Source of the DNA: a virus
Strand: one strand, 5' to 3'
IMG/VR virus record: IMGVR_UViG_3300033150_002129
Location: 1-32,253 of that record
DNA: 32,253 nt
The notes under the pieces were generated by a model. That model saw only the letters and a list, made by a program, of their open reading frames with translations. It was not told where the DNA came from and did not search any database. This document shows, in pieces, positions 8,107-16,463 of this stretch. The position numbers and the translations under genes are program-made. Position 1 is the first letter of the stretch, and each line of letters opens with the position of its first letter.

Positions 8107-10075
8107 TGTCCACCTTCCTTTTTTCATTCATCTTGCGCAATTGCCCCTTTTTATACTCTTTCCGCTCAGCGCTGGTGGGCCCCAAATGCTCGAGCGGCAT
8201 GGGCAAATATACGCCTTTCCTGATGTTCATCACGGGGATCAGGTGAGCATTCTCATAGCCCACCTCCCAATAGGCGTCGGCCATGAGCTGATCGGTGCCG
8301 TAGAGCACGTCTTCCGGGTGGCCGCCCACCTTCCGGAAAGACTCCGCGCTCTCCATCCGGCACATGCCTACCGCGGTCGAGTTGCCCTCCAAAAAGTTCA
8401 GGTAATGGCCGTCCCGGGTCACCATGCTCCGGCTCACCACCTTCATCATGTCGCGCGTACCGAACGTCTCCGGGCCCCAGGCGGGATCGTAGGAGAGCAT
8501 ACCGATCAATTCGCCGCGATTTTGCAGCTCGGTATACACTTCCATCATCACGTCCAAAAAGCCGGGCGCGGGAATCACGTCGTCATCGATTTTCATGAAA
8601 TATGGCTCATCGGCGGCGGCGAACAGATCGTTGATCGCCGGCACTCCCCGGTTGTCGCATCTGGTGATCAAATCTATATCCAGGCCGCGCTTCCTTGCCA
8701 ACTCGACTTCCGCCGCCACGAACGTATGGGCCTCCTTGCATGAGTCCTGCAACAGAATCCGGTAAGTTATCGGCGTTTTTGAATCAAATAGCCTCGAGAT
8801 AATGATCGGCAGGCACTTTCTTACGCACAGCAATCTTTCATCCGGCTCGGGAATCCAACTGACAGTCCCAACTCTGATTTGAGTGCGAGCTGCTGACTTT
8901 GTGCGGCCGCGTGATCTTCCATGCGGGTTTGGATGCGGGCCCATGCCCGCATTCCTCTTGCGGATAAGGGCCTGCATATAGATGTCCCGCAATTTGATGA
9001 CTTCGGCTTCGGGTGAGCGGTGATCGAGGCAGAATTCGCGGGCGTTTTTTATCCAGCGGCGGCGCTCCTCTTCCTCTTCGAGCGCATAGAGGATGAGATC
9101 GCGCCATTGTCTGGGATTATCGTGTTGTTTGATCAGGAGGCCGGTTTGCTCATGCTTGATCGTATCGGCATATGGCCCGTAATCGGTGGCGATCGTCAAC
9201 GCGTTCATGGCCGAGTATTCCTGAAACTTTATATCGGATTTGCATTTGTTGAACACGTGCTCGCGGATGGGCGCCAGGCCGATATCGAGTGCCAGGCCGT
9301 GAAGGTGGCGGTAATACTGATCGAAGCTCACCGGCGGCTGCCAGAAAATTTGTTCGCCCTGCCACAACCTTGCCGCCAATCTGCCTAAATGTCCCATCAC
9401 CGCAGGCCGGCATATATCGGCAGATGGATCCTGGCCGGCCTCTCTGCGTTTTTTGGAGCTGCGGCCTGCGTCATGCTCAGCGCGACGATTCCATTCATCC
9501 AGTGCCAATTTCATCCCTTTCATGGCCGGCTCGACATCGCGCACGTGGGTCGAGGAGCCGGCCCAGCCCACCCGTATGTGATCCTTTTCCATCTCCGGCC
9601 AGTCGAACAGTCGCGGGTCGATGGTGTTCGGGATCACCGCGATATTGTCGTTGTATTCCGAAAGCAGTTTTTTCAACGGCTCGGTCGAGACCGTCACCAG
9701 GTCAGCGCCCTCGATGTTGGCTTTGAGGCACTCGAGCTGGAAGGGGTTGGTCCATTGCGTGAAGGGATTCTCATCCGGGGTGAGCAGCAGATAATCATCG
9801 AGGTCGAACACCAGGAGCGCGTCGGGATTGTAGTCGCGAATGTTTCGGACCGGCCCAAGAGCCTGGATGCGGCTGACGAGCACCACATCGGCCCAGCGCA
9901 AAAGCTCAGGCCCGCCGTGCTCGACGGATTCCCAGTGCTTGAAGGAGAGGACTTTGCATTCCGTCGGCTTCGGCTGCGGGCCCGTGCCTGCGAGAGCATT
10001 GAGCCACAATAAGGGTTGGCGCTGCCTGTAGAATCCGCAACCTCCGGCATCAGGCAAAAAGGCCAGCACCTTCAT
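8096..10075 (-). CDS. Two-domain glycosyltransferase (GT4-like plus GT2)
   Basis: A 659-aa protein. Residues 1-370 are GT-B/GT4-like: the start MKVLAFLPDAGGCGFYR, the middle TVSTEPLKKLLSEY and VIPNTIDP, and a donor-site stretch SDIKFQEYSAMNALTIATDYGPY. Residues 395-640 are a GT-A/GT2 domain with the metal motif KIDDDVIP and a late YGTDQLMADAYWEVGY. The linker near 372-395 (AGMGPHPNPHGRSRGR) contains a GC hairpin (8933-8952), as in the double methyltransferase. Its ATG overlaps the stop of the virion-type gene at 10072 (ATGA), which ties the sugar cassette to the phage operon. It could add two successive sugars. Confidence 0.88.
   Translation of the reverse strand: MKVLAFLPDAGGCGFYRQRQPLLWLNALAGTGPQPKPTECKVLSFKHWESVEHGGPELLRWADVVLVSRIQALGPVRNIRDYNPDALLVFDLDDYLLLTPDENPFTQWTNPFQLECLKANIEGADLVTVSTEPLKKLLSEYNDNIAVIPNTIDPRLFDWPEMEKDHIRVGWAGSSTHVRDVEPAMKGMKLALDEWNRRAEHDAGRSSKKRREAGQDPSADICRPAVMGHLGRLAARLWQGEQIFWQPPVSFDQYYRHLHGLALDIGLAPIREHVFNKCKSDIKFQEYSAMNALTIATDYGPYADTIKHEQTGLLIKQHDNPRQWRDLILYALEEEEERRRWIKNAREFCLDHRSPEAEVIKLRDIYMQALIRKRNAGMGPHPNPHGRSRGRTKSAARTQIRVGTVSWIPEPDERLLCVRKCLPIIISRLFDSKTPITYRILLQDSCKEAHTFVAAEVELARKRGLDIDLITRCDNRGVPAINDLFAAADEPYFMKIDDDVIPAPGFLDVMMEVYTELQNRGELIGMLSYDPAWGPETFGTRDMMKVVSRSMVTRDGHYLNFLEGNSTAVGMCRMESAESFRKVGGHPEDVLYGTDQLMADAYWEVGYENAHLIPVMNIRKGVYLPMPLEHLGPTSAERKEYKKGQLRKMNEKRKVDNGG
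8933..8952 (-). repeat. GC hairpin with 8-bp stem, in glycosyltransferase linker
   Basis: ATGCGGGC-CCAT-GCCCGCAT, a perfect 8-bp stem. It encodes AGMGPHP at the junction of GT4 and GT2 domains. Confidence 0.6.
9976..9991 (-). repeat. GC hairpin (6-4-6), inside GT4 domain
   Basis: GCGGGC-CCGT-GCCTGC with one G-T pair. It encodes AGTGPQ around residue 30, in an N-terminal loop. Confidence 0.45.
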
Positions 10076-10911
10076 GGTTTCACCTCTCTTGTAGGATCGT
10101 AATGGAAATCGACCAGCCGTACGTCCGGGGCATAGAGGGCTGGAGCTGCACCGGATTTCGATATCAGATAGGGCGCCAGCATTCCGCCGGCCTTCATCTT
10201 TTCATGCGCCTCATCCGTCTTCGGCAACCTGGGCTGCGCCGAACCTTTCAATGTGAGGGCGCCGGAGTCGAGCGCCGACTGCACCTGCATCAAAAAGCTA
10301 TCTCCGGAATGGTGATAGTCCTTGAAAAGTTTTTTGCAAAACGCCTTATTATTTTTGAGTTGCAGGCAGAACAGCTCGTGCAAATCGGGATCAAATATCT
10401 GGCCGAAGCCGATGCACTCGGGATCGAAATGCAGTCCCAGTATTTCGGAGTTCGCCTTGTCCCTTTTTATCCAGACCACCGGTTCGTTCCGCGAAGCCTG
10501 CACATATCTAATTTTTGCATAGGTTGGATTAGCTCCGGCGCCGCCCGAGACATAGACCTGCGTGACGTAGGCCAGACTGTTCACACCGTAATTGATTCCC
10601 AGATCCACGCCGATGCTCATGTCGCTGCCGCCGGCATCGGAAGAAGAATGCACTCTCGGATAAAAGCCGTATTCGCCGACGTTGACAAAGATGAGTACGC
10701 CGGGTATGGCGCCCGCTGCGATGGATTGCTCCTCGGTCGAGCTCTTCAAATGGGCCTGCGCCACCCAGTTCTGATAGCCTGCGCTGGCCTGGATATAATC
10801 GAGGCACTCGTCGTCCCTGTCGCGGTAATCTTTCATCAAGTCTTCGGTGATGGGCTCGCCCGCGGCGATCCGCGAATCCCCGATCTCTATCCCAGCAGGC
10901 CATGTAGCCAT
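10072..10911 (-). CDS. Probable distal tail or baseplate protein, unknown
   Basis: A 279-aa protein with no motif I recognise. It is Gly/Ser-rich with alternating beta-type stretches (VLIFVNVGEYGFYPRV, LAYVTQVYVSGGAG), as in virion structural or fibre-base proteins. It starts at ATG 10911 with GGAGG just upstream and overlaps the Cys-rich gene before it by 25 nt. Its place after the tail hub is where receptor-binding or fibre proteins usually lie. It is the last virion-type gene before the glycan cassette and is coupled to the first glycosyltransferase, so it is a candidate target of the glycosylation. Confidence 0.55.
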   Translation of the reverse strand: MATWPAGIEIGDSRIAAGEPITEDLMKDYRDRDDECLDYIQASAGYQNWVAQAHLKSSTEEQSIAAGAIPGVLIFVNVGEYGFYPRVHSSSDAGGSDMSIGVDLGINYGVNSLAYVTQVYVSGGAGANPTYAKIRYVQASRNEPVVWIKRDKANSEILGLHFDPECIGFGQIFDPDLHELFCLQLKNNKAFCKKLFKDYHHSGDSFLMQVQSALDSGALTLKGSAQPRLPKTDEAHEKMKAGGMLAPYLISKSGAAPALYAPDVRLVDFHYDPTREVKP

Positions 10912-11252
10912 TTTTTACCTCCTGCGGGTGCGCGCCCGCGGGCAGACTCGAGGCCGGCCGCTTCAATTTTTCCCGGTCCGCAGCCCGAGCCAGGCACAGT
11001 GATCTTTTTCACCGGCAGGAGCCGGGGTGCGTTGCACACGATCATCTTTTTGTCTCCACGATGCCTGCCGCGCGAGCGCTTCTCCATTCCGCCGTGATAG
11101 TTGCAATCCTTACAAAGCCCGATCGAGAGAGGTGCGCCGTTCACCGGGCAGTCCACCGCCTCGATATCCTCGATCTCGATCCCTTCCAGTCCTGTTTCAT
11201 ACTTTGTCATGTCCAAGTTTTTTGAAGCGCCCTTTTTCCAAAAAGAACGCAC
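10887..11252 (-). CDS. Small Cys-rich protein, possible zinc site
   Basis: About 121 aa from GTG 11252, which has an ideal AGGAGG (11260-11265) 7 nt upstream; no ATG start is as well placed (the next is at 11210). The core reads VDCPVNGAP, then GLCKDCNYHGGM and later IVCNAP: four cysteines and a histidine, as in a zinc ribbon. The C-terminal ESARGRAPAGG is encoded by a GC hairpin (10924-10939). It lies between tail hub and last tail gene. It could be a tail assembly factor. Function not known. Confidence 0.5.
   Translation of the reverse strand: MRSFWKKGASKNLDMTKYETGLEGIEIEDIEAVDCPVNGAPLSIGLCKDCNYHGGMEKRSRGRHRGDKKMIVCNAPRLLPVKKITVPGSGCGPGKIEAAGLESARGRAPAGGKKWLHGLLG
10924..10939 (-). repeat. 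GC hairpin (6-4-6), end of Cys-rich gene
   Basis: GCGGGT-GCGC-GCCCGC with one wobble pair. It directly precedes the AGGAGG of the gene at 10072-10911. Confidence 0.45.
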
Positions 11253-11263
11253 CCGAAAACCTC

Positions 11264-12898
11264 CTAAATGATCAAAGTGGGAGGATCGCCGTTCGGCATT
11301 AGCTCGGTGGCGGTATTGCAGATATATGCCCACTTCCGTTCCTCCTCGTCCGCATCCGCATAAGTCGGCCAGCCATTCGGGGCGATCATTCCTCCCTTGC
11401 CCTCGAGTCGGCTATCCAGCACCTCGATGTCTATCTCTCCGCGGTCCGGATCGGGACGCACGCGCACTATCTCCATCAAGTCGGCGGCCACTCCCCGCGC
11501 TCCCCGCGCGATATCGGTGAGAAAATCAAGTGTGACCGATACGATGTCGCCGGGGTCCCAGCGGAACAGGCCGAAGTCTATTCTTGCCCTGAAAGACACC
11601 GGCCCGTCGGCATAGCGCAAAAACATCCGGGTGATCAACCGCTCGACAATCGCCTCGGCCTGGAGATCGGAGTAAAGGCCGTCGGACTCAAGCTTCCACG
11701 CCTTTGATAAGCCGTGCCGATTGATCGAAGAGGCCTCGAGATCGAATCGCTGCAGCTTGTACTCGCCGTCAATCACCGACTTGTCGTATTTCACATGGGC
11801 GTTGTTCACGACTTCCTTCAGGCCGCGCGACCAGCCTGAGAAGCGGGTGAAATGAGATTCGGTGAACTCGTCTGGGTCCTCGGCGAACGGCATGTGATAC
11901 AAGACCAGGCTGATGGCGCCGTCGCCCGACACCACCGGATATGCGTTCATCACCCGGAAAATCTGCCCCTCGCTCCAGCTCTTGAAATCATCTATCGGCT
12001 CCTTGAGCACAAAACGGAGAGTGTCCGTGGGGATGAAACGGTTACGCTCGCGCTCATATTTTTCTATATCGATCAGGGATTGGTCCACCCCCAGCCCCTG
12101 GTCGGACTCCCACACATCATAATCGCCGTTGGTTCCCGCGCCGGTCGAGCACATGAGTTTCAGAAAGAGATTTACCGGATTATCTTCGATTATGATCAGT
12201 TCGCGCACCTGTGCGCCGTCGTCGTGGGTCGAGGCCGCCGAGCCTCCCGCCACGCCGTACTGGCCGCGGGCGCAGCCGGTGAAGGAATTGGCGGTGTATC
12301 CCGTCGGCACCAATATCTCGTCATCTATCAGAAGCGCATAAGTGAGGCCGTCGCCTGCGCCAGCCGGGTCGTGGAAACCTTTGTCGCCGATTATCGAGCC
12401 GTCGGTCGAGTCAACTGCAATGATCGCGTCGCCTGCGGCGATTGCGCCATCGAGATGGGTGGCACCGAAGCTCCTCATCACCTGCGCGATCTTGTAGTAG
12501 CGTAAGTCGTTGATCTTGATTTTCCACAACCCGTGATCCGACTCTTCGCAGTCCTCCACCAAGCCGGTTATGAGAGAGGTGAAATCAGTCTCGGGTATGC
12601 CCTCAAAGCCGCCGAGAAGCTGCACGTGTTCCTCCTTTTTTATGAGAGGGAGGAGCTGGTGGAAACGCTCGTCTCCGATCACGGTGACGGTGACGCCGGA
12701 CACATCCGCCCGGCCCTCATTGGGACGCACCGAGCCGGTCCAGGAGGGCACCTTTTCGATCAGGTCCCACCGATCGGGATTGTCCGGGTCCCGCCATGAA
12801 ATGAGCTCGATACCGAGATCGGTGAAATCCAGGATGAATCTCGGTACGCGCCCCCGGCGCGAAGCCGCCTCGTCAAACACATGTGACGTGCTTTTCAC
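11264..12898 (-). CDS. Tail hub / baseplate-type protein
   Basis: A 544-aa protein in the position where siphoviruses encode the tail hub (Tal/gp27-like) after tape measure and distal tail protein. The N-terminal 130 residues (ILDFTDLGIELISW, ADVSGVTVTVIGDE) are beta-rich. The centre holds ILVPTGYTANSFTGCARGQYG, a wording common in phage tail proteins, and the C-terminal part is a second beta domain (FRWDPGDIVSVTLDF, DIEVLDSRLE). Starts at a GTG overlapping the previous stop (GTGA) with GAGGG upstream. The hub assignment rests on order and composition rather than a diagnostic motif. Confidence 0.6.
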   Translation of the reverse strand: MKSTSHVFDEAASRRGRVPRFILDFTDLGIELISWRDPDNPDRWDLIEKVPSWTGSVRPNEGRADVSGVTVTVIGDERFHQLLPLIKKEEHVQLLGGFEGIPETDFTSLITGLVEDCEESDHGLWKIKINDLRYYKIAQVMRSFGATHLDGAIAAGDAIIAVDSTDGSIIGDKGFHDPAGAGDGLTYALLIDDEILVPTGYTANSFTGCARGQYGVAGGSAASTHDDGAQVRELIIIEDNPVNLFLKLMCSTGAGTNGDYDVWESDQGLGVDQSLIDIEKYERERNRFIPTDTLRFVLKEPIDDFKSWSEGQIFRVMNAYPVVSGDGAISLVLYHMPFAEDPDEFTESHFTRFSGWSRGLKEVVNNAHVKYDKSVIDGEYKLQRFDLEASSINRHGLSKAWKLESDGLYSDLQAEAIVERLITRMFLRYADGPVSFRARIDFGLFRWDPGDIVSVTLDFLTDIARGARGVAADLMEIVRVRPDPDRGEIDIEVLDSRLEGKGGMIAPNGWPTYADADEEERKWAYICNTATELMPNGDPPTLII

Positions 12899-13272
12899 TT
12901 TTCACCCTCTGGATTGAACAATCCGCCTTTGCCGAAATATTCAGGGTTGTCCATTAAGGTGTGCAAAAGTATTTCACTAAAACTCTGCACATCCTTCTCT
13001 CCGATCCCCTTCAAACCTATTTCAAAGCACAAGGCATGGATGATTTCATGGAGTAGAGTCTTGCGATAACGCGTATTCGATAAATCATTTGCAATGAAAA
13101 TTCTTGTGGCTTTGTAGTATATACAACCATTTTCATTTAACTCGAGTCCGGGTATGCCTGTACCGGCCTGGACAATTTCCACCTCATAGCTCTGTGACCC
13201 GATCTTGATTTCTGGAAGTCGTTTGCTATCGGCGCGGACTGCTGTTTTTGATTTCATCATCATTCCCTCCAT
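12895..13272 (-). CDS. Small HExxH metalloprotein
   Basis: About 125 aa (shorter if it starts at the third or fourth Met; all follow one GGAGGG). It has LLHEIIHALCFEIG with H75-E76-x2-H79 and a candidate third zinc ligand in VQSFSE (E100). This is a gluzincin-type pattern seen in small phage metalloproteins and, more distantly, in ImmA/IrrE-like peptidases. It lies between two tail genes in a locally AT-richer stretch, which suggests a later insertion. It may process a tail protein, act on the host cell surface, or be a moron. The substrate is unknown. Confidence 0.65.
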   Translation of the reverse strand: MEGMMMKSKTAVRADSKRLPEIKIGSQSYEVEIVQAGTGIPGLELNENGCIYYKATRIFIANDLSNTRYRKTLLHEIIHALCFEIGLKGIGEKDVQSFSEILLHTLMDNPEYFGKGGLFNPEGEK

Positions 13273-13284
13273 TCGGCTCCATGA

Positions 13285-13300
13285 CTAGGTATATGCCTAG
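13285..13300 (-). repeat. 16-bp near-palindrome over the distal tail gene stop
   Basis: CTAGG-TATATG-CCTAG; the TAG stop of the gene at 13297-14082 is in one arm. Position parallels the palindrome at the tail tube stop. Confidence 0.35.
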
Positions 13301-14082
13301 CGATCCTGCAGGTCTTCCAGGTCAATCGGTCCATCATTGTTCCCCGCTTGCAATAATTTGATCCTATAGGTAAAGTTTTTGAACAGTGGGAGCCGCTCGC
13401 CCACGGCTTCGGCCTTGTTCTCGAGCATCACCTTCACCCACCGATGCATCCCCCACGCTCCCTGGTGCTGCCACCACCTGAAAGCTCCGCCTTTCAGCGC
13501 CCATTGCAGAAAGGTCCAGAAATCGTCGAGGTGAGAAAAATTGGGAAAGCGAACCTCGGCCTCCCACTTCCGGGTGAAGGCCATGGGCATCATCGAACGG
13601 CGCCGGCCGGAGTAGCTTCGATTGTCCGTCCGTTCGTTGAAGTCCGGCGTGAAGGCGGGCGAGCGCACCGGCTCGAGAAAATCGAAGTACATTATGTCAG
13701 GCACGGGAATGTCACCCAGGTAGATGAACGCGCCCGAGCGCGGCAAGGTGGTGAACCCAAGCGTCGGGAAAATCGAGCTTGCGCAGGCCGCGCCCAGGGC
13801 GAAGATCGCCGAAGCGCTGGGAGAGATCATCTGGAAGTAATACCTTTCGAGATCACCGTCGCGCCACACGGCGTAATTCTCCGAGCCGGCAGCTTCCATC
13901 GCCGCCTTGATCTCGGCGGCCAGCTCGAGGTCAGAATATGTCCCCATCGTCACGGCAGTGGTGAGGAGTAGCCCGGGGCGCTCATACCAGCATAGTCTCC
14001 GATTGTCGCCTCCGATCACAAAGGCATCCTCCGGATCGCGCCATCCCACGCGGGGCCTTTTTATGAGAGGTTCAGTGGCCAT
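13297..14082 (-). CDS. Probable distal tail protein
   Basis: A 261-aa protein directly after the tape measure gene and before the hub, where Dit-type or minor tail proteins occur. It is beta-rich with many aromatic residues, for example SGAFIYLGDIPVPDIMYFDF and RWWQHQGAWGMHRWVKV. GGGGGTGG precedes the ATG. A 16-bp near-palindrome (13285-13300) spans its stop codon. No diagnostic motif seen; the call is positional. Confidence 0.5.
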   Translation of the reverse strand: MATEPLIKRPRVGWRDPEDAFVIGGDNRRLCWYERPGLLLTTAVTMGTYSDLELAAEIKAAMEAAGSENYAVWRDGDLERYYFQMISPSASAIFALGAACASSIFPTLGFTTLPRSGAFIYLGDIPVPDIMYFDFLEPVRSPAFTPDFNERTDNRSYSGRRRSMMPMAFTRKWEAEVRFPNFSHLDDFWTFLQWALKGGAFRWWQHQGAWGMHRWVKVMLENKAEAVGERLPLFKNFTYRIKLLQAGNNDGPIDLEDLQDR

Positions 14083-14134
14083 GTGGCCACCCCCATTTAT
14101 GATATATATTCATCATATCCATCCGGGTGCGCCC

Positions 14135-14150
14135 GCGGGGGCGTCCCCGC
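14135..14150 (-). repeat. GC hairpin (6-4-6), after tape measure gene
   Basis: GCGGGG-GCGT-CCCCGC, a perfect stem that begins at the last base of the tape measure stop codon. Confidence 0.5.
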
Positions 14151-16021
14151 TATTCTCGCTTTGTCTTGAGTTCGAGTTTGCCGGCGTTGACGGCATTCTC
14201 GATCAGCGGCGCGAAGGTGTTGACCGTCCACTCCGTCACCGCCTCTTCAGTGGCAAAGCCTCCATGAAAATGCACCTCAAAGGCCGCCGCCGGCTGCTCT
14301 CTGAGTTCCGGCTCCTCGCGGCCGGGGGTTTCGGTATCCCGGCGGCCTCCTCCGACGCCTCCGCCTCCGCCTCCGCGGCCGCCCCCGCCGCCTCCGCCCG
14401 ACTTGGCCGCCTCGAGGTACTGCTTGGCCGCCAGGGCGTGCTGGAGTGATGAGAGCAGAAAGGTCGGGTCCTTGGTCTCGAGAAATTTTGCAAATGCCTT
14501 GGTGCCTTCCGCCACCTCGAAAGCGGCCATTATCTTGGATTGCGCGGCCACGTCATTTATCAAAAGCTGCACGCCCACCCGGGCCGATTGTTTATAGGCG
14601 GCGATTTTTTCCTTCTTGGCGGCAATCTCTTTTTCCTGCGCGGCCTGCATCTTGTCGGTGCGCTCTTTTTGTATGCGGGCCAGCTCGTCGTTGAGTTCCT
14701 GCTCCGCCTGGATCTCGGCCTTTCTGAGCTCGTCTTTTTCTAAATCGCCTTGCTGGAGTATCTCGAGGGTTTTGTCATAATGCTCCTGCGCGATCTGCTC
14801 TTCAGTCAGATACTGCTGCCGGAGCCGCTCAGCCTCTTCTTCCGCGGCCTCTTCCCTCGCCAGCCGCAGCCTTTTTTCCTCTTCGGTCTCGCCGCCATCG
14901 CCATCGTCATTATCATCATCGTCGTCGTCTATTTCGCGCTCTTTAATTGTTCTTTTTCTTACAGCATTCCATTCTAACTTTGCGGCGTTTGCCAATCCTT
15001 CGGCAACAACAAGCTGTGCTTCCAGGTTTTCCAAATATTTCTCTTCATCTTTATAAAAAATTTTTTTAACAGCCGAGGCATTTCTATAAAATTCTTCCGC
15101 GTAGGCTATTTTATTTTTTAAATCTTCTACTTTTTTTTGGGCTTCTATCATCTTGTCGCTGGCTTTCACAAAAGAGTCATCGTTTATCAGCAGCGCATCC
15201 GAGATTTTTCCAAGCTGGGTCGCCCAGAATGTTAATGTGTCTCCAAGTATCCCCTTGCTTGCAATGATTTTGCCGATGGCAATTTTCATATTATTAAAAG
15301 CCGCCGTGGCTTTTTCTATTGCTATCGCCGTGTCAGCGCTCTCGTCGCCCAGGTCGGCTACCATATCGCGGCCGCGCTCCAGAACCGCGTTGGTAAAAGC
15401 CTGCTTTCTCTCCTGCTCGGAGAGCTGTTTGACGCTCTTTCCCACTGCGGCGGCATAATCCTTGTAAGCCTTTTCCGTATCAATGATGATTCCGAGGTTG
15501 TCGAGCCAAAGCTTCGATTGCCGCGCAGTCCCGGTGATGATGCTCTCGAGCATCTGGGAGGTATCCTCTCCCATCGCCCGCGCCGCAGCCCGGGCGATCC
15601 CCGCCATCTCGATGAACTCATCCGGCTTGAGGCCCAGCGTCAGAGCCTGGCCCGAGCGCTTCAAGAGCTCGAGGTCGGACACCGCGCCGCCGGTGGCCTT
15701 TTTCATGGCCGCCCTCACGTCCTCCCATGTGCGGCCGTATTTTTCTAGCTGGATATTATTGGCCTCGGTCAGACGCTCGGCGGTGCCGAAGTCTTTTACC
15801 GCCTCGGCGCCGAAGCGGGCCATCTGCCGGATGGCGTAGGCCAGCCCCAGGCCGGCAATGGCACTTTTCAAGGACAGCCAGGCCTTGCGGGTCTTTACCA
15901 CCTGCTTTTCGGATTCCTGGCCGAAACCCTTGAAATCCTTCTTCACCCGCGCGATGGCCTTGCCCATCTCGCGATGGGAAAGCTCCATCCGGGCGACCAC
16001 CGCTCCCGCATCAAAACTCAT
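14150..16021 (-). CDS. Tail tape measure protein
   Basis: A 623-aa protein with the composition of a tape measure: long helical and coiled-coil runs of Ala, Lys, Glu and Gln, a hydrophobic patch near residues 40-70, an acidic run of Asp near 365-375, and a Gly-only hinge near 545-560 before a beta C-terminus (FEVHFHGGFATEE). At about 1.5 angstrom per residue it would set a tail of about 90 nm. It is followed by distal tail and hub genes. Residues about 237-364 are encoded by a conspicuously AT-rich, Lys-rich patch, which suggests a recombination block. A GC hairpin touches its stop codon. Confidence 0.85.
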   Translation of the reverse strand: MSFDAGAVVARMELSHREMGKAIARVKKDFKGFGQESEKQVVKTRKAWLSLKSAIAGLGLAYAIRQMARFGAEAVKDFGTAERLTEANNIQLEKYGRTWEDVRAAMKKATGGAVSDLELLKRSGQALTLGLKPDEFIEMAGIARAAARAMGEDTSQMLESIITGTARQSKLWLDNLGIIIDTEKAYKDYAAAVGKSVKQLSEQERKQAFTNAVLERGRDMVADLGDESADTAIAIEKATAAFNNMKIAIGKIIASKGILGDTLTFWATQLGKISDALLINDDSFVKASDKMIEAQKKVEDLKNKIAYAEEFYRNASAVKKIFYKDEEKYLENLEAQLVVAEGLANAAKLEWNAVRKRTIKEREIDDDDDDNDDGDGGETEEEKRLRLAREEAAEEEAERLRQQYLTEEQIAQEHYDKTLEILQQGDLEKDELRKAEIQAEQELNDELARIQKERTDKMQAAQEKEIAAKKEKIAAYKQSARVGVQLLINDVAAQSKIMAAFEVAEGTKAFAKFLETKDPTFLLSSLQHALAAKQYLEAAKSGGGGGGGRGGGGGGVGGGRRDTETPGREEPELREQPAAAFEVHFHGGFATEEAVTEWTVNTFAPLIENAVNAGKLELKTKRE

Positions 16022-16121
16022 GGTATGAGTTCCTATGCCCGCAAGTGGAAATCGCGGTTGATTTACAGATGTGGCCCGCGCCGGGCATCTTTTTCATACT
16101 CTTCAAACTTTCAAATCCTTC

Positions 16122-16463
16122 TTACAGATTCCAAATAGAGACGATTCTCTCGTACGCCTCCATCACCTCTTCGCGGCTCACGTCCCTCCAGGCCTTCCTG
16201 AGCTTCCAGGCGTGCCGCAGATTTTTCACAACAGCCACTTTCACGAGTTCGATGGTGAGCCAGTAAACCATCACCGGATCTTCGCTGTTGCGGATGCGAT
16301 CGATTAGCGGCAGAAGCCTGCCAAAACGCTTGAGGTTCAGCGGCTGTACTTCCAGAAGATGCGGGCCGATCTTCACGCGGTCCGTCCGCAAAGCCTCCGG
16401 AGGCTCCGCCGGATTCCACTGCTCGGGCATCACCACGTTGGCTTCATCAGGTATGTTTTCCAT
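16122..16463 (-). CDS. Tail assembly chaperone-position protein
   Basis: About 113 aa from ATG 16463 with AAGGAG upstream. It lies between a larger unknown and the tape measure gene, where many siphoviruses encode the tail assembly chaperones. It is helical, with VQPLNLKRFGRLLPLID and a Lys/Arg-rich end, which resembles several tail-chaperone families but has no signature I can name. The frame stays open upstream to 16508, overlapping the previous gene by 62 nt. Confidence 0.5.
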   Translation of the reverse strand: MENIPDEANVVMPEQWNPAEPPEALRTDRVKIGPHLLEVQPLNLKRFGRLLPLIDRIRNSEDPVMVYWLTIELVKVAVVKNLRHAWKLRKAWRDVSREEVMEAYERIVSIWNL

